DNA from: CAYZIC01 sp964478335
GTDB taxonomy: Bacteria; Verrucomicrobiota; Kiritimatiellia; RFP12; DVOR01
NCBI GenBank assembly: GCA_964478335.1
Contig: CAYZIC010000021.1
Location: 1-33,425, forward strand
Direction of reading: 5' to 3'
DNA length: 33,425 nt
Made by a program: the position numbers and the translations under genes. How positions within the stretch are numbered: position 1 is the stretch's first letter; each line of letters begins with the position of its first letter. Under the pieces are notes generated by a model that worked only from the letters and a program-made list of their open reading frames with translations, was not told the origin of the DNA and made no database searches. Positions 1 through 8,727 of the stretch are shown here, piece by piece.

Positions 1-1
1 T

Positions 2-181
2 AAAGGTCAAGAGCAAAGTGTCCAAAAGCTAGAAAAAAGTGTAAAAAAAGCAAATAAATCCCTAAATAGAGGCGATTTGCTACTCGGTCATCGCCAGTAT
101 CGCAAAAATAGTGCTTGCTTAGCATCAAGATTGGCACATGATGGCGTAGAGTCCCCACACCAGGTGAATCGCAAGTCTTGA
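2..181 (+). CDS. Possible 3' end of an unknown gene entering from the left edge
   Basis: A stop-free frame runs from the window edge to a TGA at 179-181, giving 59 residues. The first part is rich in Lys, Gln and Glu with a heptad-like pattern (EQSVQKLEKSVKKANKSL), which would suit a short coiled coil. The last part is basic and carries no motif I recognise. No start is visible, so if real it is the C-terminus of a gene lying outside the window. The frame is short and may be chance; the DNA that follows is clearly non-coding. Confidence 0.3.
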   Translation, partial: KGQEQSVQKLEKSVKKANKSLNRGDLLLGHRQYRKNSACLASRLAHDGVESPHQVNRKS

Positions 182-581
182 CACCTCGCAAGTCGATTCC
201 AGGTCGAGGCGAATATCTGACGCTTTAGCCTAAAATAGATCGTTGCCCAAGGCCTCTTCTACCTTAGGTAAGACACGTCTCTCAGCTCGCTACGCTCGCC
301 CGCAACAAGTATCAAGCATTAAGAGGCTCAAATAAGCAGGGCGTGGGATGCAATCCCTCCACTAGCACTAGGACTAGGACAATCAACTAGCACTAGGAGG
401 CGAAGCCCCCTCTCCGCCTTTAGCACAAAGCATTGAGCTCGTCACTACAGTTGCTACGCTCCAACCTTTGGGCTCTTGTATCATTTTAGTGGGTAATAGA
501 CAGAGCCCCATGCCCTCCACCCGTGACCGAGACCACAGCTACCCCGTATCATGATCCATAGCAATGGCATTACCATTTGCC

Positions 582-741
582 TTGCAATCCATTGCTCCTT
601 TGACTTGCAACCCATTTGACAAATGCCTTGCAACCCATTTGACAAATGCCTTGCAACCCAAAAGAGGAATGCCTTGCAACCTAAAAGACGAATGCCTTGC
701 AACTTATTTGATGAATGCCTTGTAACCCATTTGACGGCACC
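582..741. repeat. Seven-copy 23-bp tandem repeat
   Basis: Units begin at 582, 605, 628, 651, 674, 697 and 720, each starting TTGCAA or TTGTAA and mostly ending in ATGCC. The two central units are identical and the outer ones diverge by a few bases; the last is 22 bp. The unit carries the small inverted repeat CATTTG-A-CAAATG. There are no spacers between units, so this is a minisatellite or iteron-like array and not a CRISPR. Its function is unknown. Confidence 0.9.
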
Positions 742-841
742 TTAGTAGGCAGAGGGCGCAACCTGAACCATCGACACCGTCACCCAGACGGGGCGACAGA
801 TTATAGCCATCCATTTAATCGTACCTTTAAGCGGTACCCCC

Positions 842-886
842 AAAAAAATCCCCCTGTGGCACTTGTTTCACAGGGGGATTTTTTTT
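842..886. terminator. Perfect 17-bp stem hairpin, bidirectional terminator
   Basis: Bases 842-858 pair perfectly with 869-885 around a 10-base loop. The stem has a GC core (CCCCCTGTG) and A/T-rich ends, so either strand would transcribe a hairpin ending in a U run. On the plus strand the T run is followed at once by G-tracts (887-894 and 897-902). No adjacent gene clearly owns it. Confidence 0.75.
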
Positions 887-931
887 GGGGGGGGCTGGGG
901 GGAGTACTGCCAACCCATTAAAATTAAACAA

Positions 932-1000
932 TTTGAGTGGGGAAAATCAGGCTTGAGGAGGTGCCTAAGGGGCGCGTCAAAGGTCAGCAGACTCTCAAAT
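932..1000. repeat. Copy 1 of a 70-bp intergenic element
   Basis: TTTGAGTGGGG...GGCTTGAGG at 932-957 and GCAGACTCTCA at 987-997 are repeated, with similar spacing, near 12168-12240 (TTTGAATGGGG...GGCTTAGG, GCAGACTCTCA). The middle differs. Confidence 0.5.
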
Positions 1001-1268
1001 AGAGGGACAGGTAGGGTTTCCTTTGTATCCCTATCGGAGATGCAGAGTGCTAGACTAAGCCCACATTTTATCCATTAAGATCGATCAAGAGCCCACCTGT
1101 TATACTTCAGCCCTTTCCTTAGAGGAGGCCACTTGAGGCGACCTGTCGGTGGAGAGAGGGGGGAGGAGGATTGATCCGGCCAGAAGATGGCATCATCGAG
1201 TATGCGCAACACTCTTTAAGCTGTCGACTGAGAGATGAATCAAAGGGGCTGTTTGTCTATACAATGGA

Positions 1269-1314
1269 CCAGAGACCATTTACTATTTGGGCCAGAGACC
1301 ATTTACTAGTTGGG
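1269..1314. repeat. Two tandem copies of a second 23-bp repeat
   Basis: Bases 1269-1291 and 1292-1314 are the same 23-bp unit, starting CCAGAGACCATTTACTA and ending TTGGG, with one mismatch. The unit length equals that of the 582-741 array and both contain CCATTT, although the rest differs. Confidence 0.8.
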
Positions 1315-1390
1315 TAGATGCTAGTACCGTGAGGGTGATGGTGCCGCTGTGATGGAGTGTGATTGGGGAGAGAGTGGAGGATGATAGATA

Positions 1391-1427
1391 AAAAAAGCAC
1401 GCAAAGCTTTGCGCTTTGCGTGCTTTT
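1391..1427 (-). terminator. Rho-independent terminator of tpiA
   Basis: Read on the minus strand, a perfect 14-bp stem (1414-1427 with 1393-1406) with a 7-base loop is followed by a run of T (complement of the A run 1391-1396). It begins about 20 bases past the tpiA stop, which is the expected position. Confidence 0.9.
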
Positions 1428-1446
1428 GTGAGCGATAGGAGGTCGC

Positions 1447-2208
1447 TTATTTGCCAGCGTCGACAATCGCAGCGAATGATGCAGCTTCGAGAGCAGCGCC
1501 ACCGATCAAGCCACCATCGATGTCAACTTGAGCCATCAATTCTGCGGCGTTGCCGGGCTTCATGCTGCCGCCGTATTGGATACGGACCTTGTCAGCGTAG
1601 CAGGGGCAGCCTGCGACATCTGCGAGGGTCTTACGGATCAAAGCATGGACTTCTTGAGCTTGATCGCTGGTAGCGGTCTTGCCGGTGCCGATTGCCCAGA
1701 CGGGCTCGTAAGCGATGACGATCTTTTCGAAATCTTCAGGAGCGATGCCTGCGAGGTCAGCCTTGACTTGGCCAACGATGACAGATTCCATCTTACCGGT
1801 TTCGCGTTCTTCGAGGGTTTCGCCGACACAGACCAAAGGAATGAAGCCGTTAGCGAGGGCAACCTTGGTCTTTTTGTTGACGGTTTCGTCGGTTTCAGCG
1901 AAGTACTGGCGGCGCTCGCTATGGCCGATGACGACGTACTTGACGCCGAGGTCTTTGAGCATGGCGGCGGAGATTTCGCCGGTGTAGGCGCCGTTTGCTT
2001 CCCAGTGCATATTTTGTGCACCGAGGCCGATGTTTGAGCCAGTGAGGGCTTCAGCGGCAGCAGCGATGTTGGTAAAAGGCACGCAGACTACGACATCGAC
2101 GCCATTGTTGCCATCGTTGGTGGCTTGGCGGATTTCTGCGATGAGTGCCTTAGTTTCCGTCGGGGTTTTGTTCATCTTCCAGTTGCCTGCGACAATTTTA
2201 GTACGCAT
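1447..2208 (-). CDS. tpiA: Triosephosphate isomerase
   Basis: This enzyme interconverts dihydroxyacetone phosphate and glyceraldehyde 3-phosphate in glycolysis and gluconeogenesis, in the cytoplasm. The 253 residues match the usual family length (about 250). All catalytic landmarks are visible: NWKMN with Lys11, VIGHSERR with His96, the AYEPVWAIGTG block with Glu168 and the mobile phosphate-gripping loop, and the late QYGGSM phosphate-binding motif. The ATG at 2208 has AAAGGA just upstream. It follows the acidic unknown gene with a 63-base gap in the same direction and ends at a strong terminator, so it is the last gene of its transcript. Identification is secure. Confidence 0.98.
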   Translation of the reverse strand: MRTKIVAGNWKMNKTPTETKALIAEIRQATNDGNNGVDVVVCVPFTNIAAAAEALTGSNIGLGAQNMHWEANGAYTGEISAAMLKDLGVKYVVIGHSERRQYFAETDETVNKKTKVALANGFIPLVCVGETLEERETGKMESVIVGQVKADLAGIAPEDFEKIVIAYEPVWAIGTGKTATSDQAQEVHALIRKTLADVAGCPCYADKVRIQYGGSMKPGNAAELMAQVDIDGGLIGGAALEAASFAAIVDAGK

Positions 2209-2271
2209 GATATGTTTCCTTTTTTGTGTGTTTGCCTCACGCCGTGCACAGCGCGAAGCGGGTTTTGTGTG

Positions 2272-2886
2272 TTAAATCGAGTAGGGGAGCTTGCCGACGC
2301 AGTCTTGTTCGCATGCGTCGCAGTTGCCATCGCATGGATCACAGTCGTCCTCGCCCTCGTCCTCGTCAGCTTGGGCGGCCTCTTTGAGTGCTTGATAGCG
2401 CTCGGGGTCAAATGGTGCGATTTCGCACGCATCACAGGTGGCGAATTGCGTTTCTCCCGTTGGCCAGGTGATGAGATAGATACCATCCTCATCGATTTGG
2501 TCAAAGGTATAAAAAGGTTCGTCAGGATCCATTGGTGCTTGCGTCAGCGTATAGGTCAAGCCGAGGGTGTCGTAGAGGTCGGTATCGCATCCTTCGTCAA
2601 AGTTGAGCATGTAGACCAAGTCATACCCCTCGCAGGCGAATTGGTTTTCGCTGACAGGGATGAGGTCAAAAGAGTCCCCATCGATCTCTGAGCTAGCGCT
2701 CTCGATGAGGTTGTACCATTCATCCTCTGCAATGAGGTAGGGGTCAGAGATGGATTGTTTGATGAGGACTTGGTAGCAGAGGAGATCTGCGATCAAGTCT
2801 AGAGGGTCATCGTCAATGTCAGGCAAGGTCTCTTGGAGACGCTTGATGATCAGGGGCATGAGGACTGCGGGGTCGAGAGTATTCAT
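2272..2886 (-). CDS. Acidic hypothetical protein with Cys-rich C-terminus
   Basis: I do not recognise this 204-residue protein. It is strongly acidic throughout (many Asp and Glu), has no signal peptide and no membrane segment. Two Cys clusters lie near the C-terminus: CDACE at about residue 150, then a dense CDPCDGNCDACEQDC run at about 180-195, separated by an Asp/Glu-rich linker. The spacing suggests metal binding but no known domain is evident. It lies 8 bases downstream of the large prepilin-like gene in the same direction, so it may be the last gene of the envelope operon or a link to tpiA. It is real by its length, position and lack of a competing frame. Confidence 0.75.
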   Translation of the reverse strand: MNTLDPAVLMPLIIKRLQETLPDIDDDPLDLIADLLCYQVLIKQSISDPYLIAEDEWYNLIESASSEIDGDSFDLIPVSENQFACEGYDLVYMLNFDEGCDTDLYDTLGLTYTLTQAPMDPDEPFYTFDQIDEDGIYLITWPTGETQFATCDACEIAPFDPERYQALKEAAQADEDEGEDDCDPCDGNCDACEQDCVGKLPYSI

Positions 2887-2894
2887 AGGGAGAC

Positions 2895-5800
2895 TTAGTA
2901 GATAGATTGGACATAGATGACGCGATCGGGGAGGTATCCATAGCCATCGCGCCAGATGAGAGCGATGGCCTTTGCACGAGATTGTGCAGGTGCTTTAGCT
3001 GCGCTCTTACCGACAGGAATGGTGATGAATTCGGCGGTTGCGACATAGAGGAATAGTTGCTGGCGGTCGCCAAAGATTTCACGGCTCATGGCATAGAGCT
3101 GGGTTACATCGGCTAGGCCGAGCTGCTTTTGCGGGTACTTTTGGTTATAGCGTGCGACTTTGCCTGCGAGGTCAAATTTGGGGTCGGCCATGAAGTCGCG
3201 GTTGAATGGCCGCGGATTCTTATTGTTGTCCCACTCTGGGTCAACATTGCCAGCGGCGTTGGTAAAGAGATACTTCTCAATAAACTCAGCGTAGGGCGAC
3301 TCGGTCGTAGGGGATTGCTCGGGCAAGGTGGAGACATTGACCTTGTCGATATTGGGCAATTTGTAGGCGAGCTTGTCTGAATTGGCCGTTTGGCGGGAGA
3401 CGGTGACACGGGCTGCTTGTGCGATTGAGCCAGGCATACCCTGGAGGGCGATCTTGCGCAGATTGTTGCTCAAGTAGACGTTATCTTGGCCAGCAAAGGC
3501 TGAGATGAGGCCACGGTGCTCTTCATAACCAGGCGTCTCACAGGTAAAGGCATTGATGATTTGGCTCTGTGCGACAGCCCCAGTAACCTTATCTGTGTAG
3601 CTCACGACGGGGATCGTACGCCAGTAGGCCTTGTGGTATTCCTTAATGTAGCTATCGGTAATGGTTTTGTCGTAGTCATTGTTGAATTGGTTGGCAGCAC
3701 TACTGGTGAGCGGGTAGGGGACGAGGCCAACCTCAGCGGGGAAGAACATCTGCCCCGAGTTATTACTGGAGAAGAATATATTCTTGACATCGGTGTCATT
3801 GGTAGCGAGGAAGGGTAATCCGACCTGTTTGATATAGCCCAGGTCAAGGATTTCGGAGCCTTGGTTAAATTGGATTTCATCGCCAAAGATCCACTGCTGA
3901 GAGGAGCATTGTGCGACAGTATCTCCCGAATCACAGAGTGCTCTGAGAGAGGTCGCCGAGCATCCCATCATGGGAGAGAGCCAGTTGTAGCGCGGGTCGA
4001 GTGCGACCCAGTGTCCTACGAATTTGCTCAGACGGTAGTCCGCAGCACCACCCTTGAGCTGGGTGATTTCGATCTCGGGATCGCTGATGTCAACCTTTTT
4101 CACGCCGTCTTCTTCAGTACGGGTAATGGCGCAAGTGAGCGAGAGCGTGTAGGCAAATGTGACGCGGAAATAGCCCTGGTCAAGTCTTCTGCTGCGCGTC
4201 CACTTTTTATTCAGCTTTTTTGCGGGGGCGTATTCTGCCTTGAATTCAGCAGCTCTGGTGTAGGTGCGCTCGGGGTCACCGACGGGCGCCATGTCGACGA
4301 TGCCGTCCTTGTTGGAGACTTGGGCTTTGACGTAGGCTTCTACTAAGAAAGTATAGGACGCTTTGATTTCGTCATCCGCGCTATTGACAGGGAGGGTGAC
4401 TTTTAGGCTTGCAGTACCGCTTGGCGTGAGGTCGATCTCATGAGCTTGATAGCGCCACGGGCCTGTGGGGGTATTGCGCGTGGAGATGGAGTCGGCGTTG
4501 TCTTGCACTTCGAGTGTGGTGGCGGCGACAAGGTCTTTATTTTGATCGATGAGTGCTACGCCCCAGTTGGCAATTGCGTCAAAATTAAATGATTCATTGA
4601 TTTTGTTTCTGTATGGGAAAGCCGAGTAAAATGTCATCGGCGCCGAGGAGACCTTTTTGAGGACATCCTTGATGTCGATCTCGGCAGCGGCATCGTTGTC
4701 AACGAGGCGTGCATTGCCTTTGGGGGAGCTTGATTCGATTTGTCCTTGTAAGCCATCCCAATCGTAGTTGAGCGCAGCGACCATGGGAAACGCCTCGGCA
4801 TTGGGAGTGTAGAGCGCCAGAATCTCGTCGTTATCACCAGCAGCATCACTTGGGGAGGAGTCTTCATCGACATAGTCCTTAATGGAGGCGGCGATGCTTT
4901 CGATCTGCTCCGTGCTAAAGGTGATGCGTTTGTCAGGAGTATTCTGCTTGGCCATGTCATCATTGTAGTCGGTGACAAAGGTCTTTAGCTTGTTGCCAAG
5001 AGCCTTGGCGCTATTGCCTTTGACCAGGTCGCCCACGTCAGAGCAGTAGATTTTTTTAGACGAGGGGGATTTGTTGTTGCGCACTTTACGATCGGATACA
5101 GGCCAGTAGCTGTAAGTTGTAAAGGGGGCGAAGAGGGATTCGGATTGGTCGTCGTTATAATCCGTGGTATAGATAGCCTCAGCCCAGTGGTTGGCAGCAG
5201 GGATAAAGCTGTTACCAACGGCCGTGTCGCCAAATAGGACGCCGCGAGTAAAGTCTGCAGTCGTGAGGAAGCCGCCTTGGGCATCCCATGCGCCCTGCTT
5301 ATCGAGGAGCTTGCGATCGTCATTAGGGTCATTTTGATTAGTTGATGCGAGGGCCAGATCACAGGCAGCCAAACCCAAGCCGCGCGTTTCATCGAGGTGG
5401 GTGATGGCATTGATATCGATGGCATCAGAGAGGTTGATCGCCGCCCAAGCCATGCGCCCAAGCGTCATGGTTGCATCGCGATTTTCGACACGGATTGGTT
5501 TCCAGTGAGCGGGAGCATTGTAGAGGGCAAATGGCGATTCACCACCGACGATAGCTTTATTGGTCATTTCACCATTGTTGTTGCGCTCGAGAGAGTTGTA
5601 GACAGCATTGGCAATATAGGGCGGGATGTGGTTGAGCGTCTGCTCATCGATCAAGTAGGCGACCTCATCCTCATCCGTGTCTCCTTGTCTGTAAGATGAT
5701 GGTGCAGAGGCCATGACACGAGCGAATGACCAATTGGGGCGGTTATTGGGATCGTTATTGGTGATATCTTTACCGACTGGGGGCTTGCCGTAACCGACAC

Positions 5801-6104
5801 CAGGATTGCCATCGATAGCAAAGGGCGTGAGGGTGTAGACATTGCGGCTCTTGTCATCAGCGAGAGGGAAGCGGACACCATTCTTTTCAGCTTGGTCGAC
5901 CATGACCTTTTCGACGGCAGCTCTGGCATCACCAAAAGCCATGGTGAGCAATTCTTGAGCAACGACCTGCTTACGGTAGACCGATGCGGAGGCATTTTCG
6001 GTGCGCATGGAGAGGGTAAAGGCAATGGCGCTGATCATGAGAAAGCTGAGCAATCCTAAGACGATGAGTAGCGCAGAACCTTGTTTATTGGAGAATTGTT
6101 TCAT
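2895..6104 (-). CDS. Large prepilin-like protein, Verru_Chthon cassette protein A type
   Basis: At 1069 residues this is far longer than a normal pseudopilin. The N-terminus has a short basic leader, then NKQGSALLIVLG and a single hydrophobic helix, which resembles a prepilin or GspK-like membrane anchor but lacks the usual Glu at +5. The rest is a long polar, presumably periplasmic or extracellular, region. Size, N-terminus and its place at the end of a pseudopilin run match cassette protein A of Verrucomicrobia. I chose the ATG at 6104 because AAAGGA (complement of 6111-6116) sits six bases upstream; the earlier ATGs at 6128 and 6125 overlap the preceding stop codon and have no such site. 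The biochemical role is not known; assembly or capping of a pseudopilus-like fibre is inference. Confidence 0.85.
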   Translation of the reverse strand: MKQFSNKQGSALLIVLGLLSFLMISAIAFTLSMRTENASASVYRKQVVAQELLTMAFGDARAAVEKVMVDQAEKNGVRFPLADDKSRNVYTLTPFAIDGNPGVGYGKPPVGKDITNNDPNNRPNWSFARVMASAPSSYRQGDTDEDEVAYLIDEQTLNHIPPYIANAVYNSLERNNNGEMTNKAIVGGESPFALYNAPAHWKPIRVENRDATMTLGRMAWAAINLSDAIDINAITHLDETRGLGLAACDLALASTNQNDPNDDRKLLDKQGAWDAQGGFLTTADFTRGVLFGDTAVGNSFIPAANHWAEAIYTTDYNDDQSESLFAPFTTYSYWPVSDRKVRNNKSPSSKKIYCSDVGDLVKGNSAKALGNKLKTFVTDYNDDMAKQNTPDKRITFSTEQIESIAASIKDYVDEDSSPSDAAGDNDEILALYTPNAEAFPMVAALNYDWDGLQGQIESSSPKGNARLVDNDAAAEIDIKDVLKKVSSAPMTFYSAFPYRNKINESFNFDAIANWGVALIDQNKDLVAATTLEVQDNADSISTRNTPTGPWRYQAHEIDLTPSGTASLKVTLPVNSADDEIKASYTFLVEAYVKAQVSNKDGIVDMAPVGDPERTYTRAAEFKAEYAPAKKLNKKWTRSRRLDQGYFRVTFAYTLSLTCAITRTEEDGVKKVDISDPEIEITQLKGGAADYRLSKFVGHWVALDPRYNWLSPMMGCSATSLRALCDSGDTVAQCSSQQWIFGDEIQFNQGSEILDLGYIKQVGLPFLATNDTDVKNIFFSSNNSGQMFFPAEVGLVPYPLTSSAANQFNNDYDKTITDSYIKEYHKAYWRTIPVVSYTDKVTGAVAQSQIINAFTCETPGYEEHRGLISAFAGQDNVYLSNNLRKIALQGMPGSIAQAARVTVSRQTANSDKLAYKLPNIDKVNVSTLPEQSPTTESPYAEFIEKYLFTNAAGNVDPEWDNNKNPRPFNRDFMADPKFDLAGKVARYNQKYPQKQLGLADVTQLYAMSREIFGDRQQLFLYVATAEFITIPVGKSAAKAPAQSRAKAIALIWRDGYGYLPDRVIYVQSIY

Positions 6105-6127
6105 AGTAAATCCTTTAACAGACATCA

Positions 6128-6610
6128 TTATTTGCCCGGTTGTTGGACTGTCTTATAGGGTGATGGCAGCGCGATGGTAACCTTAAATTCCGCAGGGTCT
6201 GCTTTGGCTAAGTTGAGCTCCTTGGCTCTGACACGATAGGGCTTACCCCATGGATCGCGGAGTGGAGCACCAGCCTTGTGAGTGGCAGGAGCATTAAAGT
6301 AGACCGAGTTGCCATTAGTATTGGTTGGCTCGATGAGATCGCGCAAGACAGAGCCAGTGACATCTGTTGGGGTGCCATTGGTGGGAATAGCCAGAGTTGC
6401 AATGGGGTCTGCAACCTCTTGGTTAGTGAGGCTGTAGAGGCGGATCGCATTAAGGATTTCGCGAGATTCGGCGGTTGCCTTACCGATGCGAGCCGTTTCA
6501 CGGGCAGATGCACCAGAGAATGCAAAGGCACCGGCCAAGAGACCGATGATCGCCATGACGATCATGATTTCGACGAGGGTGAAGCCCATTTTTTGTGATA
6601 AATTAGTCAT
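6128..6610 (-). CDS. GspG-like pseudopilin
   Basis: The 160-residue protein has a short leader ending in KM, then GFTLVE and a hydrophobic helix, the class III signal processed by prepilin peptidase after Gly. The C-terminal half contains LRDPWGKPYRV, which is close to the DPWGNPY signature of major pseudopilins of the GspG type. It starts two bases after the stop of the cassette C gene and overlaps none of its neighbours when the next gene is started at 6104. It likely forms or joins the pseudopilus fibre anchored by the PilC/GspF protein of the same operon. Confidence 0.85.
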   Translation of the reverse strand: MTNLSQKMGFTLVEIMIVMAIIGLLAGAFAFSGASARETARIGKATAESREILNAIRLYSLTNQEVADPIATLAIPTNGTPTDVTGSVLRDLIEPTNTNGNSVYFNAPATHKAGAPLRDPWGKPYRVRAKELNLAKADPAEFKVTIALPSPYKTVQQPGK

Positions 6611-6612
6611 GG

Positions 6613-7278
6613 TTATTGATCTCCAGCAGGCCAGGTTGAGATGTCATCATCGGTATCCCATTTGCCGTCTGGGCCAGCAGATGCAACACCGATATCGTAG
6701 TCTGAGATAGAGGGGGGAGTATTGGGCTTGACCGTGACGGTGACGGCATAAGGCGTCGCGTTGGCCCCTGTGTCAGAGGAGGAGTCGTCAAAGACCTTAA
6801 ATGAGACATTGCCCGAGCCAAATTCAAAGGATGCCGTGGTCGTCGAGCCAAAGCTGCCATTCTTATAGGTGCTCTCTTTGCGGGTGAGGGTGCTGCCGCC
6901 TGAGTATTCCACCTTGACGAGCTCACGCGTGGCTTTATCCTTGGCGGTGATTGCCGAGATGGGGCGCGTGATGTAAAAGGTCAAGTTATTGTTGGTGAAT
7001 TCAGGTGGGTCAAAGGTGCTATTATTGTCACCGAGGGCATAGTGTATCGAGGCATATGACGGATCGACAATCATCGACAGATCGCGCGTGACGATGCCGA
7101 TCGCAGAGCGGACATTAGATTGGTCGGAGCTGCTCTTGAGGCTGACGCTCCATGCGAGGTTGGTCTGCTGGAAAATACCCGACATGATCATGACGATGAT
7201 CGAGAGGATCGACATGGCGACGAGGACTTCCAAGAGTGAGAAGCCGCGCTTGAGAGGGTTGATTAAACGTGCTTTCAT
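6613..7278 (-). CDS. Prepilin-like protein, Verru_Chthon cassette protein C type
   Basis: 221 residues. The N-terminal leader ends LKRGFSLLEVLVAMS followed by a hydrophobic helix, a clear prepilin peptidase site. After it comes a coiled stretch (FQQTNLAWSVSLKSSSDQS) and a TRDLS segment typical of minor pseudopilins of the GspJ class and of cassette protein C. The start overlaps the stop of the preceding gene as TAATG, so the two are translationally coupled; AAGGT lies 8 bases upstream. Assignment to type C rests on gene order and the N-terminal pattern. Confidence 0.8.
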   Translation of the reverse strand: MKARLINPLKRGFSLLEVLVAMSILSIIVMIMSGIFQQTNLAWSVSLKSSSDQSNVRSAIGIVTRDLSMIVDPSYASIHYALGDNNSTFDPPEFTNNNLTFYITRPISAITAKDKATRELVKVEYSGGSTLTRKESTYKNGSFGSTTTASFEFGSGNVSFKVFDDSSSDTGANATPYAVTVTVKPNTPPSISDYDIGVASAGPDGKWDTDDDISTWPAGDQ

Positions 7279-7826
7279 TAGTTCTTACCTTGAGTATAGG
7301 GAGCATCTAAGATGACCGTCGTCGAATAGAGTGGGGCGTAGTCAAAGGCCTTTTTCTTTTGGTCGACATTATCGATAGTCGCTTGCAAGACGACCTGCAA
7401 GACGAGCTTACCATCGTCATTGTGATTGGCTGGTGCGGGAACCGAGGTACTCGATTGAGTGGTCCATGCTTTATAAAAGATACGATTGACTCGGTCCGAC
7501 TTAGACGGGTAGACCTCGTGGGCGACGTCTTCATTCGTGCCAGAGAGCTTGAGCTTGGGGTCGATCTTGCGAAGTTCACGGCGTAGGTCATCCTCAGTCT
7601 CGACATTGGGCATTTGGGCAGCAGCGCGCACTGCACCAAGGAAGTGCTCGGCAAAGGCCGTTTGGCGCATTTGCCCTTTGGCCTCGCGACTGTCACGTAA
7701 GCCGATGGGAAAGAGTCCCATGACGACGAGTGCTCCGCCCGCTAAGACGAGGATGGCCATATTGATCTCTACGAGCGTAAAGCCTGCCTTAGAGAGCTGT
7801 TTGATTCGGTTGATAATCGGGATCAT
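7278..7826 (-). CDS. Prepilin-like protein, Verru_Chthon cassette protein B type
   Basis: 182 residues. The leader ends LSKAGFTLVEINMAILVLA and the hydrophobic helix runs into GLFPIGLRDSREA, which is the pattern I associate with cassette protein B (helix followed by a L-P-I/V-GL turn) and, more loosely, with GspI-like minor pseudopilins. AAGGAT stands before the ATG. The gene overlaps the next by one base pair of a TAATG junction and follows the cassette D-like gene by 11 bases, so it is inside one transcript. Confidence 0.8.
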   Translation of the reverse strand: MIPIINRIKQLSKAGFTLVEINMAILVLAGGALVVMGLFPIGLRDSREAKGQMRQTAFAEHFLGAVRAAAQMPNVETEDDLRRELRKIDPKLKLSGTNEDVAHEVYPSKSDRVNRIFYKAWTTQSSTSVPAPANHNDDGKLVLQVVLQATIDNVDQKKKAFDYAPLYSTTVILDAPYTQGKN

Positions 7827-7837
7827 AGTGGGTATCC

Positions 7838-8710
7838 TTATTCGGTCTGGTCTTGAGCACTACTCGTATCGGAGATGTCCACCGAGCCATCCTTCTTAAA
7901 GGCCACCTTGATGGTGACATTGTTTCCTCTGAGGGTCAAGGTGACAGGGGCAGAGGCGAGGGTGCCATTGGCATCAAAGACGACGACTTCTCTAAAAGAT
8001 GTCGTATTGCTCGCGTAGGTAATCGTCTTGGGGAATAGAAAGATCTGAGAAGCCTGGATGGCCAGAGGGATGGCGGTGCCAGAGGGGACATTGGGAGCCT
8101 GCTCGGTCTCGCCAATTTTGAGCCCTCTAAAGTTTTTCATCGCCAAATTGACCCCGTCACCCTCAATTTTGTAGCTAAAATTGATAGGCTCGTAGTAGCT
8201 GGCCGTTACACGCTCAGTGGTATCACCGATCGTACGGGCAAATCGCTTGATCTTAAAGGTCTTGGTGCCCTTAGGATCATTGAGATTGATCGCTGGAGAC
8301 CAACTTTGCTCCCAGCTATTTTTCTGATAGACAGCACGCAAAGACTTGAGCAAGGTCGACTGCCCACGAAATGGGACGATGATATTTTTGCCATTGATAT
8401 AGACATCGCCGAGGTAAGAGAAGAGCGCATAGCGCGGGAGCGTGCGCGTGCTGACGGACTTGCCTACTGCGATCTTTTCTTGATCATTCCAAAAGACAAT
8501 TGCCTGAGGCTGCCCCGATGTGCAAGCTCGTTGGCGAGCCATGAGAATAATATCGCGCATTTGACGCTTCGCCTTGGTTTGCCCTTCCTTTTTATTCGCA
8601 TTAAAGTAGGCGACCGAAGCGAAGGTCACAATCATCGAGGCAATGACCATGACCACAAGTAGCTCGATCAAGGTGAAGCCGCGTTTTTTGATACTGGTTA
8701 ATGAGTACAT
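7838..8710 (-). CDS. Prepilin-like protein, Verru_Chthon cassette protein D / GspH type
   Basis: 290 residues, longer than a usual pseudopilin (about 150-200). The leader ends IKKRGFTLIELLVVMVIAS, a canonical prepilin site. Following residues (KAKRQMRDIILMARQRACTSGQPQAIV is shortened here to RQMRDIILMARQRA) resemble GspH/FimT proteins, where LARSRAI and a conserved V-F segment follow the helix. GAAGGT precedes the ATG. Its place directly before the B and C genes supports type D of the Verru_Chthon cassette. The C-terminal 150 residues carry no motif I recognise. Confidence 0.8.
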   Translation of the reverse strand: MYSLTSIKKRGFTLIELLVVMVIASMIVTFASVAYFNANKKEGQTKAKRQMRDIILMARQRACTSGQPQAIVFWNDQEKIAVGKSVSTRTLPRYALFSYLGDVYINGKNIIVPFRGQSTLLKSLRAVYQKNSWEQSWSPAINLNDPKGTKTFKIKRFARTIGDTTERVTASYYEPINFSYKIEGDGVNLAMKNFRGLKIGETEQAPNVPSGTAIPLAIQASQIFLFPKTITYASNTTSFREVVVFDANGTLASAPVTLTLRGNNVTIKVAFKKDGSVDISDTSSAQDQTE

Positions 8711-8727
8711 AGCAGACCTTCAAGGGA

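Larger units (their letters stand above)
182..1446. other. Long intergenic region rich in repeats
   Basis: I find no convincing gene in these roughly 1.26 kb. The short open frames here lack ribosome-binding sites and several run through tandem repeats whose 23-bp unit is not a multiple of three. The region holds a doubled 'actagcactagga' motif (about 360-400), a seven-copy 23-bp tandem repeat (582-741), a perfect hairpin (842-885) followed by G-tracts, one copy of a 70-bp element also seen near 12.2 kb, two copies of another 23-bp repeat (1269-1314), and the tpiA terminator. Confidence 0.7.

Noticed and set aside
481..702. 73-codon minus-strand open frame
   Set aside because: It runs through the 23-bp tandem repeat, whose unit is not a multiple of three, and has no ribosome-binding site.
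582..741. CRISPR array
   Set aside because: The 23-bp units are joined directly with no unique spacers, and no cas genes are present.
1528..2037. 169-codon plus-strand frame over tpiA
   Set aside because: Antisense shadow of a secure gene; no start signal or family resemblance.
2125..2691. 188-codon plus-strand frame over the acidic protein
   Set aside because: Antisense shadow; hydrophobic composition is that expected from reading an acidic gene backwards.
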